Assembly (NCBI GenBank): GCA_947311845.1 | Contig: CAMZMU010000027.1 | Coordinates: 77,724,825 to 77,788,824, forward strand | Direction: 5' to 3' | DNA: 64,000 nt | Origin: Poa pratensis | Taxonomy: Eukaryota; Streptophyta; Magnoliopsida; Poales; Poaceae | Part shown: positions 1 through 11,574 of the stretch, piece after piece | Numbering within the stretch: position 1 is the stretch's first letter | Layout: every line of letters starts with the position of its first letter | Translations under genes and position numbers: made by a program | Notes under the pieces: model-generated | What the model saw: only the letters and a program-made list of their open reading frames with translations | Databases searched by the model: none | Told to the model about the DNA's origin: nothing

Positions 1-262
1 CGAAGAACTTCAGAAATTCCCGAAAGAACTTGCTGGCCGGAAGTCCGAATCCGCGCTCGAAGTGAGAGACAAACACCACTTTCTCGCCGGGGTTGGTGAT
101 CGGTTCGCCGTCCCCAGTGTGAAGCCGATATAGCAGTTCGGCTGGGATTCGATGAGTTTCTTTGAGCCATTTGATATCATCGTCGGTGACGTCCGAGCCA
201 TCCCATCCACCTCTCTCACTGGCGGAAACCTCGGCTCGGTTTGACGTAGCAATTGCCGACAT
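1..262 (-). CDS. Antisense ORF of a gypsy element (Transposase_28-like), partial
   Basis: The ATG is at 262-260 and the frame stays open to the left edge, so only the first 87 residues are seen. The peptide has a DDDIKWLKET stretch and then VFVSHFERGFGLPASKFF, which is typical of the 'putative gypsy type transposon' family (PF04195) found in grass retrotransposons. In Tat-lineage Ty3/gypsy elements such extra ORFs can lie antisense, upstream of the 3' LTR. The neighbouring LTR has its TATA box on the plus strand, which fits that arrangement. The protein's function is unknown. The alternative is an ORF0/gag-like gene of a minus-strand element. Confidence 0.6.
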   Translation of the reverse strand, partial: MSAIATSNRAEVSASERGGWDGSDVTDDDIKWLKETHRIPAELLYRLHTGDGEPITNPGEKVVFVSHFERGFGLPASKFFREFLKFF

Positions 263-1403
263 GTTGGCACTTTCCTGCAGAAAAGGGAGGTTCAACCGGG
301 GTAAGTACCTCGGACAGTTCGAGGTTCAGCCGGAGTAGATACCTCGGATCATTCAAGGCAGCCGAGCTAAAGGATTTAGGCGGGAAACATGTTTCTACCG
401 TGGCGAGATACTAGCAAGGATCTACCGGTGAGCTAAAAAGGGAGATAAATTCGAGTTCATCAAGGAGCGAACCTAAAAAGACAGTGCTACGGGTGTGTCT
501 GATACAAGTCTAGATAAGATCTGAAAATGGCTAAAAGAGTGCAAAGATAGAGCATCGGGTTCCTCAGGTTCATCGGATTCATCCAGATCCTCGAGTTCAT
601 CGAAGGATGAACCTGTTCATGGCAATGGCAATGGAGGGGAGATGAGGAACTCACCGGTGAGGTACTCGAAGATCGGGGAAGGATCGACGATGGAGTGGCG
701 GCGCAAGGCACGGTGCGTGTTTCCGGCGAGATTCTTCGAGACAGCGAGGTTGCAGCGGCGACTGCTCGACGGCGGCGATGGAGGCAGAGCGCGCGAAGCA
801 ATGGGCGCGGAGCAGTGGGCAAGTGGGGAGGAAGACGATGAAGTTACCCCTGGGCCCCTATTTATACGCCGCGTGCGGTTACGGCGTGCATTAACGGCGC
901 ACTACCACGCGGTTATCGGGAAGGCGCGGGATCATGTGCGGGTGAGCGCACGGTTGCGCGGTTGGTGGCCGCACGATCGGCCACATCGTGGGCCGCGGAG
1001 TGGCAACCGCCAGCCTCGGATTCCCTGTGCTGGTCAGCGCGAGAATCGAGGAGTCATGGGCGGTCAAGTTGGCTTCGCACTTGAGTGCGCAGGTGCGCTG
1101 TTCGGTGGGTCCGGCTGACGAGGGCGGCGTGTGGTCAGGACCTGTCTTTCAGAGGTCCGGATTTCGAAGCCCGGGCAGAGATTCTTCGCCACGTGCCTCG
1201 GAAAATCTTGAGGCAAGAAAGTGCTCAGTCAAACAGCTCGGAAAGTTCAGATTGCATATCTACCTCGGATTAGATTGTGGTATGTGGGAAGTACCTCGGC
1301 GGAACTATGTTTGAGGTCGGTTCTAGGGATGGTGCCTTGCTTATTTTGAACCTGCTACGGCCCTCCATCCGAGGTCGTAGGACCGCACCAGCTTCGGGGA
1401 CTA
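1..1403 (+). mobile_element. Internal 3' region of a Ty3/gypsy (Tat-like) retrotransposon, partial
   Basis: This stretch holds the antisense ORF at its left end and otherwise non-coding sequence up to the LTR. It is rich in the words 'acctcgg' and 'gaggt', which recur in the LTR. Just before the LTR is 'cttcggggacta', like the polypurine-tract region of Tat-type grass elements. No gag, protease, RT or integrase is visible; those would lie left of the window. Open frames at 642-1314 have no recognisable domain. Confidence 0.55.
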
Positions 1404-2410
1404 ATGTCGGGGGAGTACCCCCGGCTAGGGTCAAGGCTTGGCATAAGTGGAGTTCAAAGGCGTGCCGAGGTACGGAAAGGGCCGACCTGTTTGGGCCTGA
1501 GTGTATCCGAGCTTTACTTTTGCCTGAAGAATATAAAGGCCGACCTATCTTGGACCAGAGGGGTCCGAGGTACCCCGTTGGCATGGGCCGAGGTTCATGA
1601 TCCGAGCTGTGATCAGCCGACCTAACTACCTCGGTGCAATGGTTAGTGTTGTGAGTGCAGAAGAGGCTATTGGAAGGAGGTGAGGTCCGACCTAGTAAAA
1701 GATCTTGAGCGCAGGAGGCCGTAGCTCGGACATGAGTCAATGCTCCTGTCACTTCCCGCCTGACACGGGAACGTCTGTCACGGAGTATGGCGGAGGCGTG
1801 CCCCGGGTTCGGCGGGGCTGCACGTCTCTGGCCGCTGACCCCGGGAGATCCGGGGTCAGGGCTACGAGGTAGCGCACCGTGGCTATGTCCTGTCTCTGTC
1901 AGAGGGGACATCCTAGCTCCACTGTGGTGACGCAGGGGATGGGCAGGCCATGTCTTGTCCCTGACAGGAGTACAATGATGACCAAAGCAGAGGCATGACT
2001 ACAGTGCTCGGCGAGGGGCACTACGGTAACCCGGCCGGCCTATATAGGGGGCTTCCACCCCTCCTGCGCGAGGAGAGGCACACGCAGAGATCGATCAATC
2101 ACGAGGGAAGAGAGCCCGGCACCCTGGTTCATTCTCCTTGTAACTTCATCTCCCACCTCAAGCTCTCACCATTGTATCATCGCACAGCTCGAGGAGCTGC
2201 TTGTACGTGTCACCTTGTGCTATACACTGACTAGGATAGTGCTGCAGTAGGGGTGTTACCTCCGCAAGAGGGCCCCGAAGCAGGGTACATCGTGGTGTGC
2301 TTCGTGTTCTTGGTTGATTGGTTTTCAGTTCGTGTTCTTGCGGTTTTTGGTGTGTTCTTGCTTGTGCACTTCGAGAGTGCATAAACCCTCCCGGATTCCC
2401 CCAACGAACA
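1404..2410 (+). repeat. LTR of the gypsy element
   Basis: The LTR begins TGTCGGGGGAGTACCCCCGG after a polypurine-like motif. A TATA box (TATATAGGGG) at 2041-2050 is followed by a plausible transcription start and R/U5 region. The right end is uncertain. It may end at 2410 (..CGAACA) before a PBS-like stretch, or at 2463 (..CACGACA), which would mirror the TGTCG start. If 2410 is right, 2411-2477 is the start of another internal region and the site was once LTR-internal-LTR-internal. Confidence 0.6.
2041..2050 (+). promoter_or_regulatory. LTR TATA box
   Basis: TATATAGGGG lies about 640 bp into the LTR and about 30 bp before a purine-rich probable start region. It gives the LTR its plus-strand orientation. 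Confidence 0.55.
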
Positions 2411-2463
2411 TTCGGCCCCATCTTAGCCATACCCATGGCATCTGTCGTGATCCCACCACGACA

Positions 2464-2737
2464 AGGGTGGTTGTATCCTCAGCCCACTAGAGTTTAAACC
2501 CCAGATTTGACGCTGGTGTTTCTCATTTAAGGCGGAATATTATTCAGTGGGAGGCGACGTTCTCGTCGATAGCGAGGCGCCCGTGGTGACTTCGTCAATC
2601 TCAAGACCCGATTCGCCGGCTCAGTCTCTCGGAGGTTCTCATAGGGGTAGGGTGTACGTGTGTGCGTTCATAGGGGAGAGTGTATGCACGTGTATGTGAG
2701 CGTCTACGTTGTACTGTGTTTCGCAAAAAAAAAACAA
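2464..2737 (+). mobile_element. SINE/LINE-3'-end-like retroposon with poly-A tail
   Basis: A pol III B-box-like word (gtttaaacccc) lies near 2492. It is followed by a tail rich in 'gtgtgcgttcatagggg' and 'gtatgtgagcg', ending in an A-run at 2725-2734. This GT-rich tail with terminal poly-A is common in grass retroposons. No target-site duplication was found, so the left boundary is approximate. Confidence 0.5.
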
Positions 2738-2758
2738 ATCCATGGAAAAAAGGTCATA

Positions 2759-2918
2759 CTCCCTCCGTTCCCAAATATAAGATGTTTTACCTTTTGTACA
2801 CATTCATAAGTGTACAAATGTATTTAGACACGTTTCATGTGTAGGTTCACTCATTTGAGTATGCATCTAGACAACATGTGTAACATCTAAAACATCTTAC
2901 ATTTAAGAACAGAGGGAG
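2759..2918. mobile_element. Stowaway MITE (Tc1/mariner type)
   Basis: Terminal inverted repeats CTCCCTCCGTTCCCAAATAT and the matching ..AGAGGGAG end are flanked by TA at 2757-2758 and 2919-2920. The length (160 bp) and internal pairing are typical. It is non-coding. Confidence 0.9.
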
Positions 2919-2920
2919 TA

Positions 2921-3276
2921 CCAAGCTTTGGAACTCTATTTCTGGCCAGCGCATCCCATTTTACAGTATCCAATTATTGAAGCTGTGCCTGTGCAAAACA
3001 CGCACATAGCCCATACCTTAAACCATATAGCTCCGTTACTGCTAATCTGCCAGAGGGAAATCATGATGGTTCCATTTTTCCTTGCACTCCACCACTTCAC
3101 TCAAACTCCTACATGAGGTTGTTTGTGTACTGTATTCAAGGTTGCGCCGTTTCGGATTGGCCAATGAAGCCATATGTCTAGCCACCCACTGCAACATCTC
3201 TTCCACGTGTACATGCATCTCTAATCCATCCAGCTTTGGCGATTTATCTGTAGTTGTCAACTTCGGAAATCTCTAT
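2921..3276. other. Intergenic, with a degenerate fragment of the ~690-bp repeat
   Basis: From 2941, 'ctggccagcgcatcccat' to about 3010 matches the beginning of the tandem unit that follows. The rest shows no gene. Confidence 0.5.
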
Positions 3277-3950
3277 CTGGCCAGTGGACGAGGGCATCCC
3301 ATCTCACAATATCCAATTATTCAAGCTGTGCAAAACATAGTTCTTGAGAGCTAATGACCGGTTTGATTACGGCACGAGGTGACGAATCCAGCAGTGTTCC
3401 TCCCGCATCTACATGAGATGCTTCAGTAATTGCACGGGTCGATTACTGAAAAAAATGGCCACCAGCCCTGACGGCCATATCTTCAGTAATTGCACGGGTC
3501 GTTTATGCTCCTTTTTTGAAGGGATTGTTATTATCCCTCTTTTGGCTTAGCTCACTCGTAACTGTTCTCAACGGCCGATGCAAAAACCAGTGAAATTTCA
3601 GATTTTCATGCAAGATAAAAAAATTGCACTATAAGCTAACTAGTCAATTAAAGGTTAATTAGCAAGAGGTTTCGAAATTCTGGCATGTACTATGCTAATT
3701 TTTAGAACATCTGGGTCACATACATATATATAGCAAACTCAACTAAACCACAGGTTTAATTAGAGGGATTTGCATGTACAGAATAAATATTACAAATGAG
3801 TGACGATCCAAAATTACACTCTTACAAGTTCTAATTTCACAGCAAATGGACGATGCAATCCGACAACTGAATACTATACTGTTACATATAAACAGAGCTG
3901 AAAAGTGAAAACTGCTAACAGTAACGCCAAATAATACCATACCTATATAT
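3277..3950. repeat. Tandem repeat unit A (~674 bp, most diverged)
   Basis: It starts 'ctggccagtggacgag' and shares with units B and C the blocks 'gatgcttcagtaattgc', 'aactagtcaattaaaggtt' and 'gtgacgatccaaaattac'. It contains extra internal sequence and substitutions, so it is older or less homogenised. It has no long ORF. Confidence 0.85.
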
Positions 3951-4639
3951 CTGGCCAGTGGACGAGCGCATCCCATCTTACAGTATCCAATTATTCAACC
4001 TGTGCAAAACATAGCTCTATTACATTTAATTTGAGCCCTGCACAGGAGCAGATGTCTTGAGAGCTGATGACCTGTTTGATTACGGCGCGAGGCGACGAAT
4101 CCAGCAGACCAGCGGTGTTCCTCCCCGCATCTACATGAGATGCTTCAGTAATTGCGCGGGTCGATTCCTAAAAAAAATGGCCACCGGCCCTGAAGGTCAT
4201 ATCTCCCTGTACCATCGCTCGTTTATGCTCCTTTTTTTAAGGGATTGTTATTATCGCTCTTTTGGCTTGGCGCGCTCTTAATTGTTCTCAACGGCCGACG
4301 CAAAAACCAGTGAAATTTCAGATTTTTCTGCAAGATAAAAAAATAGCACTATAAGCTAACTAGTCAATTAAAGGTTAATTAGCAAGAGGTTTCGAATTTC
4401 GGGCATGTACTATGCTAATTTTTAGAACATCTGGGTCACAGTTTTAATTAGAGGGAGTTGCATGTACAGAATAAATATTACAAATGAGTGACGATCCAAA
4501 ATTACACTCTTACAAGTTCTAATTTTCACAGCAAATGGACGATGCAATCCGACAACTGAATACTATACTGTTACATATAAACAGAGCTGAAAAGTGAAAA
4601 CTGCTAACAGTAACGCCAAATAATACCATACCTATATAT
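3951..4639. repeat. Tandem repeat unit B (689 bp)
   Basis: The unit runs from one 'ctggccagtggacgagcg' to the next at 4640. It is nearly identical to unit C, pointing to recent unequal exchange or local duplication. No coding capacity is recognised. Confidence 0.9.
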
Positions 4640-5314
4640 CTGGCCAGTGGACGAGCGCATCCCATCTTACAGTATCCAATTATTCAACCTGTGCAAAACA
4701 TAGCTCTATTACATTTAATTTGAGCCCTGCACAGGAGCAGATGTCTTGAGAGCTAATGACCTGTTTGATTACGGCGCGAGGCGACGAATCCAGCAGACCA
4801 GCGGTGTTCCTCCCCGCATCTACATGAGATGCTTCAGTAATTGCGCGGGTCGATCCTAAAAAAAATGGCCACCGGCCCTGAAGGTCATATCTCCCTGTAC
4901 CATCGCTCGTTCATGCTCCTTTTTTTAAGGGATTGTTATTATCGCTCTTTTGGCTTGGCTCGCTCTTAATTGTTCTCAACGGCCGACGCAAAAACCAGTG
5001 AAATTTCAGATTTTTCTGCAAGATAAAAAAATAGCACTATAAGCTAACTAGTCAATTAAAGGTTAATTAGCAAGAGGTTTCGAATTTCGGGCATGTACTA
5101 TGCTAATTTTTAGAACATCTGGGTCACAGTTTTAATTAGAGGGAGTTGCATGTACAGAATAAATATTACAAATGAGTGACGATCCAAAATTACACTCTTA
5201 CAAGTTCTAATTTTCACAGCAAATGGACGATGCAATCGGACAACTGAATACTACACTCGTACATATAAACACAGCTGAAAAGAAAAACTACTAACCGTAA
5301 CGCCAAATAATAGC
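4640..5314. repeat. Tandem repeat unit C (~675 bp)
   Basis: It tracks unit B to about 5314, where 'aataatagcatagaaactc' replaces the expected unit end. The last ~100 bp are more diverged. Confidence 0.88.
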
Positions 5315-5539
5315 ATAGAAACTCTTCTTGCATAACCAAGGGCAGCACTAAATGATTGATGAATTAACGATACGCTGAAGTAGACGTCAACTTCTGCTAC
5401 AAAACGACTAAATCCAGGAATGTGTCTGAACTCTGAATGCTTAGCTAGCTATGCGACTAAACAAAGTTTTCTATGAAATTAAAGTTTCAGTAACATACAG
5501 AATGCAGCCTTCTTCAGGGCCTTCTAATCCTCCCCAATT

Positions 5540-6625
5540 CCTTGCAAACTCAGTTTGCATCTAAGTGACGGTGTTCATCCAAGATTGAGCAAGAAAATGA
5601 GAATGATCCTTCAACTATTTTCGAATTGTGCAAGGAAAACAGAGCTGAGATCGGAAGATGGAAAGGAGGAAGAAAGAAAGATTATGTGTGCACCTGAAGC
5701 GGAGAAGCCCAGTGCATCCATGCAAGCCTGCGGTTGCATCTCCTTTCTGAGAGAGCGGTTCTGATCTGCAATAGCACGTCAAGCAGCGGCAATGAAAAAA
5801 ATGAATGCAGAAGGTACAGGTTGCAGCTTGGATCTTGGATCTTTGGAAGTTGGAAAACTTACAGTGGCAGAGCAATACGTAGATCTAAGGGCACTATAAC
5901 TACAGAGTAATGTACACCGCAGCGTACGAGAGCCAGAAGTTTTCATCGAGCAAATGTTGTGATCCATTCTAAACTGCCAATCGATGTAGTGTTAGTGTCC
6001 CGCACACGGAAACAGAATTCTTGGCCATACCTTCACCTACATCATGACGAAAAATAGTTGAATCTTCAATGAACTAACGCAGAAAGAAATCATACTGGAA
6101 ATACTTTCCTCGCATGTATGCAACAAGCTTCACTAGTGCAACTGCCAGCATAGAGTACATGAGCCTCAAACATCTGTTCTTCCAGGCCCATTTGCCCTGA
6201 CATACATAACAGAGTTGCAAAACTAGAAGTGAATACACACTTGCATACATAGCAGATCACGGAGAATGACTTCGCTAAAAATGCATTTATATGAAGGAAA
6301 GTGACTGTTTTAGAGAGATTAAAAAAACTCAGGTGGCTGCTAGAAAATATCGTATTAGTATTCATTGTACTTACCTTCCCCAATCGCTGTCAGAATCCAT
6401 GAACCCTAAAACTCCAACCAGTCGTGTTAGACTGCTTGGTCTATCTTTACTCGCCCATCGAAGATTAAAAGATTCATAGACACCACAAAATGAACTCGAC
6501 GAAAAAGTGAAGGATCTAATTTTTACAAGTAGGCAGTTTGGCTTTCTTATGTCGGCAGGAGGCCTTATAGCAATCTAAACTCAATTGTGACATCTGAGAA
6601 CTTATCACATATCAAAATACATCAA
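5540..6625 (-). other. 3' flank of PPR pseudogene 1 (duplicated at 13775-14889)
   Basis: Non-coding sequence co-linear with the region downstream of PPR copy 2. It shares, for example, 'gacggtgttcatccaagatt', 'gcaatagcacgtca' and 'aatacgtagatct'. It may hold 3'-UTR exons and introns of the PPR gene. No coding exon is visible. Confidence 0.6.
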
Positions 6626-8430
6626 TTACTCAACCAAATCCATCAAAAAATGATACTTTGCAGGGAGCAATTTCACATCCTCCTGATATTTCCCTTTCCT
6701 TGAAAAGAGTGAGAACATCAATGAAGTAGTTGAAGCTTCAAGTGAGATGCTCCTCTCATCAAGTTTAGACAAATAATATCCAGCCTTGGCGATCTCACCT
6801 TTTTCCAACAATATTCTGATGATATCATTTAACAGACGAGAGCTGGGAGCGCAACCACTCTTCTCCATTGATGAAAACATCTTGTCAGCCGTTTCCACTG
6901 ATCCTTCTTTTAGAAGATCTATTATCATTATGTTGTAAGTAGAAGCATTAGCCACCAACCCACTGGCTGATATTCCAGCAAACAAATCCATAGCTTCTTC
7001 TCTTCTACGAACCTTGAACATTGCATTAATCATGGTATTGAGTATTGCAATATTGAATTTCACATTCATTGCACCTAATTTATGGAACAGGGCGATTGCT
7101 TCGACATCACAATTGTTTCTACAAAGTCCTCCAAGAATTATATTGTATGTAGAAATGCTGACTGTTATTCCACTTACGATCATATCATTGAAAATTTTCT
7201 TTGCATCATCAGTTCTCCTAGCATGAAATAGCCCATCCAGCATGATGTCATATGTAACTGTGTCAGGTTTTACTCTCTTACATGACATTTGTCTGAATAG
7301 AGCAAAACCATCATTGACCTTTCCATTTTTACAATAGCCACCAAGAAGAGTATTATAAGTAACAACATCAGGCTCAATGTCAACTGATTCCATGGCATCA
7401 AGTACTCCAAGTGCTTTATCCATCTTGCCAACTAAGCCATACCCGTCAATCAGTGAATTAAATGTAATGACATTTGGCCTCTCACCTATCTGTATAACCA
7501 AGTCAAAGATATCTTGTGCATCCATAACCCTTCCTTCTTTGCACTGACTGTTTATTACTGAATTGAAGAACACAATGTTAGGACGAGGAATACCTTCGTT
7601 CATCATTTCGGAAACCAACTCCTTAGCTTTAACCAGATCACCATGTATACAACAGCCCTGAATTAGGGACCGATAAACAGGTTGGTGCGGCTGCACTCCC
7701 ATAGCAATCATCTCATCAAAATTTTCCACAGCATCGGCCAGCCTACCCATTCTACTAAGTGTGGCTATTACAGTTGAATAGGTCACTACATCCGGACTCA
7801 CTCCTTGTCCCCGCATTTCGGCAAATATGAGCATAGCTTCATCCATCATTCCACATTTAGCGTATGCACCAATTAGTATATTGAAAACACGGCAGTTGGG
7901 TAAAATACCGTTGCATTTCATTGAATTAAAAAGATTAATCATATCAACTAAGCATCCTTCACTGCCATACCCATGAAGCAAAATAGAGTACGAGGCCATA
8001 TTACGTTTTTGTCTGTTGGCAGTCATGGACTCAAAATTTATGCAGCTTCTTTGCTTCTTCCATGCTTGCAAAGGGAAGTCATGAATGAGTTGAAAGTAAT
8101 AATATCTGGTGTAAGACCTCGGCTTGTCATTTCTCTGACCATTTTAGTCGCCTCATTCCACCGCCCTGAAGTGGAATATCCATGGATCATGCAAGTATAT
8201 GTCACAGTATTCGGTTGAACACCCTTATCAACCATCTGCCAAAGGACTAGCTCTGCCTTGTCCATTGCTCTGGCCTTGCACAACGCAGCAGTAATTGAGT
8301 TGTATGTCACCACATCAGGCTCAACCCCTTGCTGCATCATTTCATGGAACAGATTGCATGCCTTGCCTATCTCACGCTCCTTAAATAAGCCATGGATGAC
8401 CGTGCTATATATGTTGCTAGCAATGACCCA
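6626..8430 (-). pseudogene. Rf1-like (RFL) PPR pseudogene 1, 5'-truncated
   Basis: P-class pentatricopeptide repeat protein, normally imported into mitochondria to bind specific transcripts. Tandem ~35-residue motifs such as 'PDVVTYNTLLGGYCKNGK' are plain. The C-terminus (ISLEASTTSL ... GKYQE) matches the rice Rf1 restorer-like family. A long frame covers 8071-6626. A one-base loss with a stop near 8035-8041 separates it from the preceding frame (up to ~8430). Homology with copy 2 ends near 8430, so the transit peptide and first PPR motifs are missing; a stray 'ggagggagt' MITE-end-like word lies at 8455. It is almost certainly non-functional, though the 481-residue frame could still be translated. 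Confidence 0.85.
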
Positions 8431-8822
8431 GCCCGCGTCACTTTTTACAGACCGGAGGGAGTCATTGATTTGCGACACCCGGAGAAAAACATGGGAACAT
8501 AAAATTAAAAACAAGCCTCTAACATGCGAACATTTGCACGAGCAGACCACCAAGAGTTGTCACGTCGCAATATGAAAACCTGACAGATATGCGTTGTTGC
8601 TTTAAAAATCGTAACAACTCTTTGTGCTTCATGATTTTAGAATTTTCACGTTCTCTCAATATAATTTTACCAAAAAAAATACATGATTGTGTATTTCCAC
8701 TGGAATCATAGATAGTTGAATTTTTATCAAAATATATTTGATTAAACCCTACGAACAACTTGGCTTTTCATAGAATTATTTTCTAGAACTGGTGCTAAAA
8801 TCCTTGGGGGTGTGTGTGTGTT
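8431..8822. other. Intergenic, nothing recognised
   Basis: A+T-rich sequence with no ORF having recognisable motifs. It lies where copy 2 has the PPR 5' coding part. Confidence 0.5.
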
Positions 8823-8847
8823 GGGGGGGGGGGGGGGGGGGGGGGGG
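8823..8847 (+). repeat. Poly-G tract (25 G)
   Basis: Twenty-five consecutive G residues preceded by a short (GT)n run. It is a potential G-quadruplex and a likely site of sequencing-length error. Confidence 0.9.
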
Positions 8848-10888
8848 TTGCATGTGATACAATCCTACAAATCTAATTTTAAGAATCCTAATTCTAAATC
8901 ACCACCATCTCAAAAGAAAGATATATCATATGTGATTTCATGACCATTAGGGCCATGCTCTCTTGCAGTGGCTTCTTCGGGCAGATCGGCGATGTTGCTG
9001 GCGGATCGCCCCTCCCTTTCTCTCCTCACACGGTGGTGCTAGTCGCGCTAGGCTTGACGGTGACGCTTGAGGCACATGGTGGTCGTGTCGGGCATTGACG
9101 AGGTGTTGGGTGCGGCCGGTTGCTGAACGGGCCGTTTTTGTGCCACAAGGGCCATGAAAATGGTGTTGGTGCTGGCGCGAGGAGGTGAGTCTATGAGAGA
9201 ATCCACAATGGGGCGCTTATATACCGGCGAGAGGATTAAATCCGGTCGTTTTTCCTAGTTCCCGATGGTAAATAAGAGTGAGTCGATGCTTGAAGAAACA
9301 ACACAAAATACAGCTACCAAGCTGCGAATGCTTAATGTGTGGAGTAACTGACTCAGTATTAGCGTCAAGGCGTTGTGGATGCTCTGATGCGACGCAGTGG
9401 GCTGGACATGCGCGGTGCGGTGTCCGGCCATGATGGTTGTTGTAGGAGGTAGTGCGGCTTGTTGCAACATTGGTGAGGCATGGCAGTAGGTTTCTTGGCG
9501 CGTTGCTGGTGGGATGAGGGGGTTGGACAACGTTCGCAAGACAATGTCGACGACACAACAGCGTCCACCGTGACGTGGGGTGCCACTAGGTTCCGGCATG
9601 CGATGGCAGGCAATGAGGAGCTCGATGGCCGGGGCAGCAGAGTCACACTTCTCAGCTGCTGCTCCTTTTGCCGGGGTGAAATCTCTGCAAGAATTTCGGT
9701 CAGCACCGACGACGGCGACGCTTTCAGGCGTTACTCTCTTTGTTTACGTCGTTGTGGAGTTTAAATCCCGATCAACACGAATGGTCCTAAAATTTCCGGG
9801 TGAAAATCTAACCTCCGTGGGAGCGGTGGCGATGACGGCGACAGACGCGTCACAACAATTGGTTTGGGCCCGAGCCGGGTGGTCTACGTGGGCCACCATT
9901 GTTTTTTTTTTGTCTCCACCTATTGGAGCCCATTGACAGGCCCGGAACCCATCATGGGTGCCTTTTCTCCACCTCCGTAAACCCATTTCTTAGGTGTATA
10001 TTTTTCTTTTAGAAAGAAGGTGGATCGATTTGAAGATCTTTCTATTAGCGTCCTTTTCTTGCGGTATGAGTCCCAGACCATGGTCGGTCATGCACCTAAT
10101 TTATGCACTGTTTGGCACAAAGAGGCTGCTTTGGCGCGCAGTGCAGTCCATATCACTAGTTCGTTCTGCAGACTGACTCGGAAACCACGGGCAGTTTGTT
10201 TGTTTGTTTATGCAGGCCCTTTACATGGCGGCATGGTGCTCCCAGCCAAGTGGTTCTCTTTGTCTACCGCTAGAGCCTGGTGGCAAGGAGCAGAGGTCGG
10301 CAAACAAGCAGAGCAATCAATCAGTGGTTCCACTAACGCCTAATCTGTTCCTTTTGTTCGCCTATACCATAATATTAGCAGCGCACTAGCACGCACTCGC
10401 GCGTGCTTGCACACTCAGAAACCATGGAGACCGACAAAGCGCTCTTCGTTATCCACCTTTCGCCGTCCGTTATTGTAAGGAGAAAGAATTTTGGACGCAC
10501 TAACATTTTGTCAGCCATCTATGTAAACCATATATATGTACTGTTCAGTTCGAGGTATCGGTGTTAGAGAATACCTGGGTTCAGATAGATTGAGAGGGAA
10601 AAGAAGGAGATGAGCTTCAAGAAATTTGATGGAGTCTCAGTTGTTACTATACTACTTCTGCTGGTCATCTTTTCGGTTTGTGCTGCAGGTTGGTTTCCCC
10701 TGTTCCGGTTGTTTTGGTTTTGTAGAACAATACTCTGTTTTCTGTGGGTTTACATTAAAAGGAAGATTGATGTTCAGAAACAAAACTGTTTCCTTTGGAG
10801 CTTTAATCTTATGTTGTTGTCCTTGTAGGAGGGAGGGAGCTGGCGGAAGGAAATACTCAAAAGGTATGATAATCTACTCCAGTAGCCA
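8848..10888. other. Unclassified intergenic region
   Basis: A G+C-rich block at about 8950-9880 carries open frames on both strands, but their composition is low-complexity and no domain is recognised. The rest is A+T-rich. It could be an old transposon UTR; no termini were found. Confidence 0.35.
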
Positions 10889-10892
10889 TTTG

Positions 10893-10935
10893 GGCCCTGC
10901 ACAAGAGCAGAGTTCTTGAGAGCTAATGATCTGTT
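10893..10935. repeat. Dispersed fragment of the ~690-bp tandem unit
   Basis: The words 'gccctgcaca' and 'cttgagagctaatga' match the middle of units B and C (for example 4721-4765). The fragment is about 5.6 kb from the array. Confidence 0.6.
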
Positions 10936-11574
10936 CTTGAGAAAAATGCTTCTTGTGCATATAGCAGGCACATACACTACATGGAACTGTCTTTACATGA
11001 TAGATTCTTATACTGTTCTCATCCTGCGCGCATAATTCTCAGGACCATTACAACGCTGCATCCAAAGAGGGAACAAGAGTTCTAGGCAGCCATCCGAGGA
11101 ACCTCATGGTGAAGACAAACGACTATGGTCGCTACGACCCGACTCCAGCGTTTTCCAGGCCTCACTTCAAGCCTATACCCCACTGATGGACATGACTGCT
11201 TCTTTGCTCCTGCCCACAACTCCAGGATTAAGCTAATATATACACATATATAGTTAGAGTAGAATCGATGAGTAATGCTGTGTATGTTACTGTAGAGTGT
11301 GTGAATCATAGATATTATAGGTTCAACACTGGAGGGTAAGTTAACATATAGATATCGCATGGTAATGTTACAATTGTACACAATAAAAGGCCCGGATCAG
11401 GATGATTTTCTGGATGTCAGGTATTTTGAGATGTAATTAAGATGACTTGGCAGATCTATTCCAACTCTTTCCCCATGGTAACATCCCACTGTGCATCCTA
11501 TTTGTTTGTGTGATTACTCTCCTCCCTAGGCGCAAGGAAGCAATGCAAAATATAGGCGTATTTGTCTAGTTTTC

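Noticed and set aside
9217..9936. Overlapping open frames on both strands (~110 codons)
   Set aside because: No domain, biased composition and mutual overlap; treated as chance frames in a G+C-rich block.
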